A DNA stretch of 64,000 bases, taken from the NCBI RefSeq assembly GCF_017652985.1, contig NZ_JAGGDJ010000020.1, forward strand, positions 27,387 to 91,386, read 5' to 3'. The position numbers and the translations under genes were made by a program. Position 1 is the stretch's first letter. The number at the start of each line of letters is the position of its first letter. The DNA comes from Paenibacillus artemisiicola. Its GTDB lineage: Bacteria > Bacillota > Bacilli > Paenibacillales > Paenibacillaceae. The notes under the pieces were generated by a model. That model was not told the origin of the DNA. It made no database searches and was given only the letters and a program-made list of their open reading frames with translations. Below, piece after piece: positions 58,176 through 64,000 of this stretch.

Positions 58176-58637
58176 TTACGCCTCTTGCTGCTCGAGCTGG
58201 ATGATCTCGCTCTTGTTCAGCACTTCCGCCAGGTTGAGCATGATGAGCAGCCGGTCGTCGCCGACCTTCGCCACGCCGCGCAAATACTTCGCCTTGACGC
58301 CGCCGACGACCTCGGGAGGCGTGTCGATCGTGTCGGCATCGATATCGATGACGTCGTTCGCGGCATCGACGATGAACCCCACCTCGAGCTCGTTCACCGC
58401 CACGATGATGATCCGCGAGCTTTCCGTCGGCTCCGTCTCTTCCAGGCCGAACCGGCCGCGCAGGTCGATGACGGGAATGACGACGCCCCGCAGGTTGATG
58501 ACGCCTTTGACGAACGCGAACGTTTTGGGCACGCGCGTGATCGGCAGCATCCGCTCGATCGTGCGCACTTTCTCCACTTCGATGCCGTATTCCTCATTCG
58601 CCAATCCAAACACGATCACTTTCACTTCTTCCCCCAT
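58176..58637 (-). CDS. cheW: Chemotaxis coupling protein CheW
   Basis: 153-residue two-subdomain SH3-like adaptor linking receptors to CheA. Signatures: VKVIVFGLANEEYGIEVEKVRTIER (by parts) and FVKGVINLRGVVIPVIDLR. No CheY-like receiver, so it is CheW and not CheV. AAAGGAGGGG precedes the ATG, 14 nt after cheA. Confidence 0.96.
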   Translation of the reverse strand: MGEEVKVIVFGLANEEYGIEVEKVRTIERMLPITRVPKTFAFVKGVINLRGVVIPVIDLRGRFGLEETEPTESSRIIIVAVNELEVGFIVDAANDVIDIDADTIDTPPEVVGGVKAKYLRGVAKVGDDRLLIMLNLAEVLNKSEIIQLEQQEA

Positions 58638-58651
58638 ACGTAACCCCTCCT

Positions 58652-60724
58652 TTATTTGATGAGCGCGTTCGGATCCACGATCAGCGCGACTTGGCCGTCG
58701 CCCAAGATCGTCGCGCCGGATATCGCCTCGATGTTGGTCAGATAGCCGCCGAGCGTCTTGAGCACGATTTCGCTCTGCCCGATGAATTCGTCCACGGTCA
58801 CCGCGCCGACCTTATTCCCCTTGCGGATGACGATAACCTCCGTCTCCTGCTCGTCCTCTTCGGGGAACGAGCGGCAATCCAGCACCTGCGCGAGCGAGAT
58901 GAGCGGAATGACCGAGCCCCGGTAGTCGATCATCCGATTGCCGTGAATTTTGCGGATCTGCTCCCGCGGCACGATGGCGGTCTCGACGATCGACGAGAGC
59001 GGAATGGCGTATTTCTCGGTGCCCAGCTTCACGAGCATCGCGGAAATAATCGACAGCGTGAGCGGCAGCTGGATCGAAAATTTCGTGCCCCGGCCCTGCG
59101 CCGACTCCACGCTCACATACCCGCCGAGCGATTCGATCTTCGACTTCACGACGTCCAGCCCGACGCCGCGGCCGGAAATGTCCGAGATTTTGTCCGCGGT
59201 GCTGAAGCCCGCGGCGAAGATCAGCATGTTGATCTCGCTCTCGGTCAGCCGCTTCGCCGCTTCGGCGTCGACGACGCCGTTCTTGATCGCGGTCTGTTTG
59301 ACCTTCTCCGCGTTGATGCCGCGGCCGTCTTCTTCGACCTCTATGAAGACGTGGTTGCCGCTGTGGTACGCGCGCAGATGAACGGTGCCCGTCTCGGGCT
59401 TGCCGGCGGCGACGCGGTCCGCGATCGATTCGATGCCGTGGTCGAGGGAGTTGCGCAGCAGATGGACGAGCGGGTCGCCGATCTCGTCGATGACGGTCCG
59501 GTCGAGCTCCGTGTCCGCGCCGCTCACGACCAGTTCGACCTTCTTGTCGAGCGACTTGGCCAAGTCGCGCACCATGCGGGGGAACCGGTTAAAGACCGAC
59601 TCCACGGGCACCATCCGCAGCTTCAGGACGATGTTCTGCAAATCGCTGCTGACGCGGGACATATGCTCGACGGTTTCGGTCAGTTCGTTGCGGCGGATTT
59701 CGCTCGCCAGCTGCTCGAGGCGGACGCGGTCGATCAGCAGCTCGCTGAAGAGGTTCATCAACGAGTCGAGGCGTTCGATGTCCACGCGGATCGTCTTTCC
59801 GACGGTGCCGCCGGCGGCTGCCGCCGGCGCGGCAGCACGCGGAGCGGCCGGCGCAGCCGGAGCCGCGGGCGCGGCGGTCTGGGCGATCGCCGCGGCGACC
59901 GCTTCCTGCGCGATGGACGCGGAAGCCGTCGGAGCGCCTTGCACGGAAGCGCCGCCGAGCTGCCGCAGCGATTCTTGATCCAGCTGCGTGATCGCGGCGC
60001 TTTCGATCTCCGATACCGCTTCGATCCCTTTGCGGAGCTCCTCCTCCGGAAGGCTCGCGATCGTGAACACCGTGAAGGTCCGGTCGAACTTCTCCTGCTC
60101 GATGTCCTGCACGCTCGGCGCCGACTTCACGATTTCGCCGTTCTGTTCCAGAAAATTGAACACCATGTAGGCGCGCGCCGCCTTGAGCACGCAATCCTCG
60201 CGAACCGTCACCGCGACGTGGTAGACCGACATGCCCGCTTCAATCGACTGCAGCAGGATGGAGCTTTGGAATTGGTCCAGCGCGCCGCCTTCGTCCGCCA
60301 TTCCCGCGCCTGCCTGCGAGGACGCCGCGCCGCCCGTCTTGTAATCGCCCTTCACGATCGCCTGCAGCGACGCCACGATGGACGTGACGTCCGCCTTGCC
60401 GGTGCCCCCGCCCGTGATGTCTTGCACCATCGACTCCAACGCGTCCAAGCCCTTGAACAAGGTATCGAAAATAAAATCGTCCATCGCGAGCTTGCGGTTG
60501 CGCACGAGATCGAGCACGTTCTCCATCTCGTGGGTAAGCGAGGCGAGGTCTTCGTAGCCCATCGTCGCCGACATCCCTTTGAGCGTGTGCGCGGAACGGA
60601 AGATGATCTGAACGATCCCGATGTCGTCGGGCGCGCCTTCCAGCTTCAGCAGATTTTCGTTAAGCGACTGCAGGTGATCGTTCGATTCGTCTATAAACAT
60701 CGATAAGTAGGCGTTCATGTCCAT
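58652..60724 (-). CDS. cheA: Chemotaxis histidine kinase CheA
   Basis: 690 residues. P1 domain with phospho-acceptor His in RSAHTLKGMSATMGY (about 46), a P2-like CheY-binding region (about 160-245), an Ala/Pro-rich linker (about 270-305), dimerisation P3 (RLDSLMNLFSELLIDRVRLEQLA by parts), ATP-binding P4 with HLLRNSLDHGIES, DDGRGI-type EEDGRGINAEKV and SGRGVGLDVVKS, and CheW-like P5. AGGAGGTG precedes the ATG. Confidence 0.96.
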   Translation of the reverse strand: MDMNAYLSMFIDESNDHLQSLNENLLKLEGAPDDIGIVQIIFRSAHTLKGMSATMGYEDLASLTHEMENVLDLVRNRKLAMDDFIFDTLFKGLDALESMVQDITGGGTGKADVTSIVASLQAIVKGDYKTGGAASSQAGAGMADEGGALDQFQSSILLQSIEAGMSVYHVAVTVREDCVLKAARAYMVFNFLEQNGEIVKSAPSVQDIEQEKFDRTFTVFTIASLPEEELRKGIEAVSEIESAAITQLDQESLRQLGGASVQGAPTASASIAQEAVAAAIAQTAAPAAPAAPAAPRAAAPAAAAGGTVGKTIRVDIERLDSLMNLFSELLIDRVRLEQLASEIRRNELTETVEHMSRVSSDLQNIVLKLRMVPVESVFNRFPRMVRDLAKSLDKKVELVVSGADTELDRTVIDEIGDPLVHLLRNSLDHGIESIADRVAAGKPETGTVHLRAYHSGNHVFIEVEEDGRGINAEKVKQTAIKNGVVDAEAAKRLTESEINMLIFAAGFSTADKISDISGRGVGLDVVKSKIESLGGYVSVESAQGRGTKFSIQLPLTLSIISAMLVKLGTEKYAIPLSSIVETAIVPREQIRKIHGNRMIDYRGSVIPLISLAQVLDCRSFPEEDEQETEVIVIRKGNKVGAVTVDEFIGQSEIVLKTLGGYLTNIEAISGATILGDGQVALIVDPNALIK

Positions 60725-60769
60725 GTCCTTGCACCTCCTGAATGAATAGTTGCCACACGAAAATCCGGT

Positions 60770-62038
60770 CTAGCGCCGTACGGCGCGCACGAGCGTCGGC
60801 GCGATGTCCTTCAGCGGAAGCACGTCCTTCGCGGCACCGGCTTCCACGGCCGCGCGGGGCATGCCGTACACGACGCAGGATTCTTCGGATTCCGCGATCG
60901 CCGTCTCCGCGCCGCTTTCGTTCAGATGCTGCATGCCCTTCGCCCCGTCGGTGCCCATGCCCGTCATGAGCACGGCATGCCGCTTCAGCTCGGGGAAGCG
61001 CGCGCACGATTCGAACAGTGCGTCGACGGACGGGCGATGACCGCCGCGCGGCGCGTCGTCGGTCAGCAAGACGCGATAGCCGCCGCCGTCCTTCGCCAGC
61101 GTCAGATGATGCCCGCCGGGCGCGATGTAGACCACGCCGGCGCAGATCCGTTCGCCCTGCGCGGCCTCCCGGACGTGCAAGGCGCTGAAGGCGTCCAACC
61201 GCTGCGCGAGCGACCGGGTGAATTTGGGCGGCATATGCTGCACGACGAGCACGGGCGCCGGGAAATCCTCCGGCAGCGCCGAGATGACCTCGTGAAGCGC
61301 CCGGGGGCCGCCCGTCGACGTGCCGATCGCGACGAGATGCCGGAACGCCTCGGTCGGCTGAGGCTTACGCCTTGCCTGTTCCGGCGTCTCGCCGGCGGCG
61401 GGATGCGTCTTGACCGCTTCGGCAGCCGGTTCGGTCACGGTATGGCGCGCCGCATGCTCGTCGCCTGCGGGCTCGGTTTTCGCGGCATGGGCGGGCTTTC
61501 TGCCTATGGCGGCGGGAATGCCCTCGTCAGGCTTCGACGCTGCCTGCGGCCGCGGCGGGCTGAAGCCCGGCTGCTTCGGCGCGCTCCGGGCTCCGTCGCC
61601 CGGCCGGTCCGCCGCGTACCATTTCGAATGGCGCCTCGTGATGGCGGCGATGCGCAGCTTCTCCAGCAGTTGCTCGCCGACGCGCCGGATGTCCGGCGAC
61701 AGCGGGCCGGACGGCTTGCGGATGAAATCGAACGCGCCGTTCTGCAGCGCCTTGATCGTCTCCCGCGTGCCGTCGTCGCTGACGCTGGACATCATGACGA
61801 TCGGAACGGGATGCACGCGCATGATGCGTTCCACCGCTTCCAAGCCGTTCATGACCGGCATCTCCAAATCCATCGTGACGATGTCCGGCTTAAGCCGGCG
61901 CACGGCTTCGATCGCGTCGCGGCCGTCGTTCGCCGTGCCGGCGATCGCGAACCGGGGATCGCTCCCGATCAGATCGCAAATAATTTGTCGCATAAAGGCG
62001 GAGTCGTCGACGACGAGCACGCGAGAAGTCGCAGCCAT
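60770..62038 (-). CDS. cheB: Chemotaxis protein-glutamate methylesterase CheB
   Basis: 422 residues. N-terminal receiver (VLVVDDSAFMRQII; phospho-Asp in IVTMDLEMPVMNG, about 56), an unusually long, low-complexity linker (about 145-225, rich in Pro, Ala, Glu), and the C-terminal methylesterase domain with catalytic Ser in IGTSTGGPRALHEV, His in VQHMPPKFTRSLAQRL and Asp in MTGMGTDGAKGM. Removes methyl groups from receptors for adaptation. Confidence 0.95.
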   Translation of the reverse strand: MAATSRVLVVDDSAFMRQIICDLIGSDPRFAIAGTANDGRDAIEAVRRLKPDIVTMDLEMPVMNGLEAVERIMRVHPVPIVMMSSVSDDGTRETIKALQNGAFDFIRKPSGPLSPDIRRVGEQLLEKLRIAAITRRHSKWYAADRPGDGARSAPKQPGFSPPRPQAASKPDEGIPAAIGRKPAHAAKTEPAGDEHAARHTVTEPAAEAVKTHPAAGETPEQARRKPQPTEAFRHLVAIGTSTGGPRALHEVISALPEDFPAPVLVVQHMPPKFTRSLAQRLDAFSALHVREAAQGERICAGVVYIAPGGHHLTLAKDGGGYRVLLTDDAPRGGHRPSVDALFESCARFPELKRHAVLMTGMGTDGAKGMQHLNESGAETAIAESEESCVVYGMPRAAVEAGAAKDVLPLKDIAPTLVRAVRR

Positions 62039-62067
62039 TGGCGAGCCTCCATTTCCTCCAAGGTAGG

Positions 62068-62937
62068 TTAAGATCGTTTGAACATGCGCAGCAGGAAACC
62101 TTTGACGCCGCTGCTCGCGGACCCCTGCGCGGCGGGAACCTCCGCGAACCGGCCGGCGATTTCGGCGATGGCGCGGGCCGCGTCCGTGCCGGGAAACGCG
62201 ACGGCGAACGGAATCTGCTTCTTGACGGCTTTCGTGACGTTGGCATCATCCGGCAGCATGCCGAGCACCGGAACGTCGATGCCGAGGAAGCGCTTGGCCA
62301 CGAGCCCGATCTTGTCGGCCGTCGCGCTGCCTTCCTTTGCGTCCGACGCCCGGTTGACGACAAGCTTGAACGAGACTTGGTGCTCCATGGCCGTCACCAT
62401 TTTGATGAGGGCGTAAGCGTCCGTGATGGACGTCGGCTCCGGCGTCGTCACGACGATCGTCTCCTGCGCGGCGGCGATGAACTTGACGGTTTCTTTGGAC
62501 AGTCCCGCTCCGGTATCGAATAGGATCACGTCGTACTGCCCGTGCAGCCGTCCGATCTGCTGCGCGAAGTAATCGAGCTGCGCCGGCGACAGATCCAGCA
62601 GATCCGCGAACCCGGAGCCGCCCGCGATGAAATGGACGCCTTGCGGTCCCTCCTGGATAATCTCCCAGATGGTCTTCTCTTGCTTCAGCAGATGGTAGAG
62701 GCTGTACGTCGACGAAATGCCCATAAGCACGTCGATGTTCGCCATGCCGATGTCGGCGTCGAAGATCAGCACTTTTTTGCCGATCCGCGACAAGGCGAGC
62801 GCGAAGTTCAGGCTGAAATTCGATTTGCCCACGCCGCCTTTTCCGCTCGTCACCGCGACGATGCGCGTCGTTCGGCCCTCCTGCCGCAGCTCCTGGTTGC
62901 GCACCATATGCCGGAGCGCCTCTGCCTGGTCATTCAT
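62068..62937 (-). CDS. flhG: Flagellum-number ATPase FlhG (YlxH)
   Basis: 289-residue MinD/ParA-type ATPase. Deviant Walker A SGKGGVGKSNFSLNFALAL (about 30-48), DADIGMANIDVLMG and YDVILFDTGAGLS. The N-terminal MNDQAEALRHMV matches the DQAxxLR motif used to stimulate FlhF GTPase. ATG 62937 overlaps the flhF stop by 8 nt (ATGAATGA); nine further open codons upstream lie in flhF and are not used. Confidence 0.94.
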   Translation of the reverse strand: MNDQAEALRHMVRNQELRQEGRTTRIVAVTSGKGGVGKSNFSLNFALALSRIGKKVLIFDADIGMANIDVLMGISSTYSLYHLLKQEKTIWEIIQEGPQGVHFIAGGSGFADLLDLSPAQLDYFAQQIGRLHGQYDVILFDTGAGLSKETVKFIAAAQETIVVTTPEPTSITDAYALIKMVTAMEHQVSFKLVVNRASDAKEGSATADKIGLVAKRFLGIDVPVLGMLPDDANVTKAVKKQIPFAVAFPGTDAARAIAEIAGRFAEVPAAQGSASSGVKGFLLRMFKRS

Positions 62938-63911
62938 GCGGCGCCCCCAGCAGCTGCTTGACATAGTCGGAAGCCCGGAAGGGCGCGATGTCGTCCGGGA
63001 CCGTCTGGCCGTACGCGATGTATGTCGGCTTCAGCCCATGCTCGAGCGCCAGATTCAGCACGGCGCCGACGGCATTCGTCTCGTCCTGCTTCGTGTACAG
63101 CACCCGCGTTACGCCGAATCTGGCGAAATTGGCCGCGACCGCGGACATATCGCTCGACTTGCCCGTCAAGCTGAGCACGAGGAACGTCTCCGACCGGCTG
63201 CCCGGCTGAAGCAGGCTGTTCACCTCCGAGACGTAAAGCTCGTTGCGGAAATTCCGGCCGGCCGTATCCATGAAGATGAGCTCGCGGTCCTCCAGCGCTT
63301 GGAACGCGCGCGTCACTTCGGCCGGGGAAAAGACGACTTCGAGCGGCACGTTCAGAATGGTCGCGTACGTGCGCAGCTGATCGACGGCGGCGATGCGGTA
63401 CGTATCGGACGTGATAAAGCCGACTTTCCGGCCGGCCTTCAGCGTTTGCTCGGCGGCCAGCTTCGCGATCGACGTCGTCTTGCCGACGCCCGTCGGTCCG
63501 ACGAAGTGCACGACTCTCGTCTCGCTCCCGATCCGGCCTTCCTCGAAGCCGCTCAGCCACGCCAGCAGCGTGCGTTCCGCGATCCCCCATACGGCGTCGC
63601 GATCGGAGCCGCCGCCGATTGCGGAATCGGCCGCGTCCGTCGCCGCCAGTTCGGCTTCCACCGCTTCGAGAAGCCGTTCGCTCCACGGTTCGCCGACCTC
63701 CTGGGCCGTCAATCGGTCGTGGAGCGCCTGCAGCGCTTCCGGCCTGGCCGCCAGCTGCTGCTGCTTCGACATGCGCATGATCCACTGCTTCATGTCGCGG
63801 ATCTCGTCCATGAGCGCCTCCTCGGTCATACGGCTCTTCATCGGCTGCAAGGTCGCCGCCGCCGGCTCGGCTGCGATGCGGGCCGCGGCCGGCGCAACCG
63901 CGCGCGATTGC
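62930..63911 (-). CDS. flhF: Flagellar SRP-like GTPase FlhF, 5'-truncated at contig end
   Basis: The NG domain is complete: FVGPTGVGKTTSIAKLAAEQ, TSDTYRIAAVDQLRTYA, FMDTAGRNFRNELYV, TKQDETNAVGAVLNLAL and a C-terminal FRASDYVKQLLG. It directs flagellar placement with FlhG. The frame remains open upstream of the first possible start (TTG 63850) through a typical Ala/Pro-rich FlhF linker up to 63911, where genomic sequence gives way to an adapter. The N-terminal basic domain (roughly 100 residues) is therefore missing because of the assembly, not because of mutation. The in-frame stop at 63950-63952 is in adapter sequence. Confidence 0.9.
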
Positions 63912-63975
63912 AGATTGGAAGAGCACTCGTTTGATGCGCTGTCACCAGATCATGTCGCATGCCGTCTCCACCTTG
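63912..63975 (+). other. Illumina TruSeq adapter/P7 contamination (not genomic)
   Basis: Read on the plus strand, 63912-63945 matches the 34-nt TruSeq read-through adapter at 26 positions (AGATTGGAAGAGCAC ... GTCAC). 63946-63951 is CAGATC, identical to TruSeq index 7. 63952-63975 matches the 24-nt P7 flow-cell segment at 19 positions (ATGCCGTCT intact). The order adapter-index-P7 and the spacing are exact. Confidence 0.93.
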
Positions 63976-64000
63976 TGAATGAGGGGGGGGGGGCGGGGGG
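63976..64000 (+). other. Poly-G tail at contig end
   Basis: After TGAATGA come eleven G, one C and six G. Poly-G beyond the P7 sequence is the pattern of two-colour Illumina reads running off the end of a short insert. Confidence 0.85.

Noticed and set aside
63850..63952. Frameshift or nonsense mutation inactivating flhF
   Set aside because: The stop lies inside adapter sequence starting at 63912; upstream coding is intact to that point.

Overview
The window is a 64 kb piece of the chromosome of an endospore-forming, motile, fairly high-GC member of the Firmicutes, most like Paenibacillaceae (Paenibacillus or Cohnella-like). The evidence is the gene order, which follows the Bacillus subtilis flhF to rny backbone; the sporulation genes (spoIIIE, sleB, dpaAB, tepA, ylxY); a PolC-type polymerase; Gly-Gln-rich repeats in IF2; and frequent TTG/GTG starts behind strong GGAGG sites. 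All 60 genes I could support lie on the minus strand, so transcription runs from position 64000 towards 1. I saw no tRNA, rRNA, CRISPR array, insertion sequence or prophage.

Layout in the direction of transcription. (1) 63911-52792: the distal end of the flagellar/chemotaxis operon, flhF-flhG-cheB-cheA-cheW-cheC-cheD, a small membrane protein, sigD, fapA, a small charged protein, a SwrB-like protein and an MltG-like anchored protein. (2) 52594-49727: rpsB, tsf, pyrH, frr. (3) 49656-39772: uppS, cdsA, dxr, rseP, proS, polC (undecaprenyl and phospholipid precursors, membrane protease, tRNA charging, replication). (4) 39504-30563: rimP-nusA-rnpM-ylxQ-infB-rbfA-nrnA-truB-ribF, then rpsO, behind a strong promoter with a NusA-type leader attenuator. 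(5) 30297-25328: pnp, ylxY, the M16 peptidase mlpA, dut. (6) 25070-20138: dpaA-dpaB (spore dipicolinate), asd, dapG, dapA (lysine/DAP pathway), with an unusual tandem hairpin repeat between dapG and dapA. (7) 19651-13207: RNase J, tepA-ylzJ, spoIIIE, sleB. (8) 13077-7346: the ymfF-ymfH-ymfI-ymfJ-ymfK-rodZ cluster. (9) 7225-1: yajQ, rimO, pgsA, cinA, recA, recX and the start of rny.

Regulation that can be read directly: a LexA box and an 18-bp palindrome upstream of recA, a terminator between recA and recX, candidate sigma-G promoters for sleB and tepA, candidate sigma-K and sigma-E promoters for dpaA and ylxY, a sigma-H-like site before ymfK-rodZ, and leader structures before pnp, rpsO, rimP-nusA and rpsB.

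No wholly novel multigene system is evident; this is mostly core genome. The least explained parts are the dapG-dapA hairpin array, four poorly characterised genes flanking sigD in the motility operon, the ACT/P-loop protein YmfK, and a short archaeal/eukaryal-type prolyl-tRNA synthetase at the proS locus. The right edge (63912-64000) is not genomic: it matches an Illumina TruSeq P7 adapter with a 6-nt index and a poly-G tail, so the window ends at a contaminated contig end.
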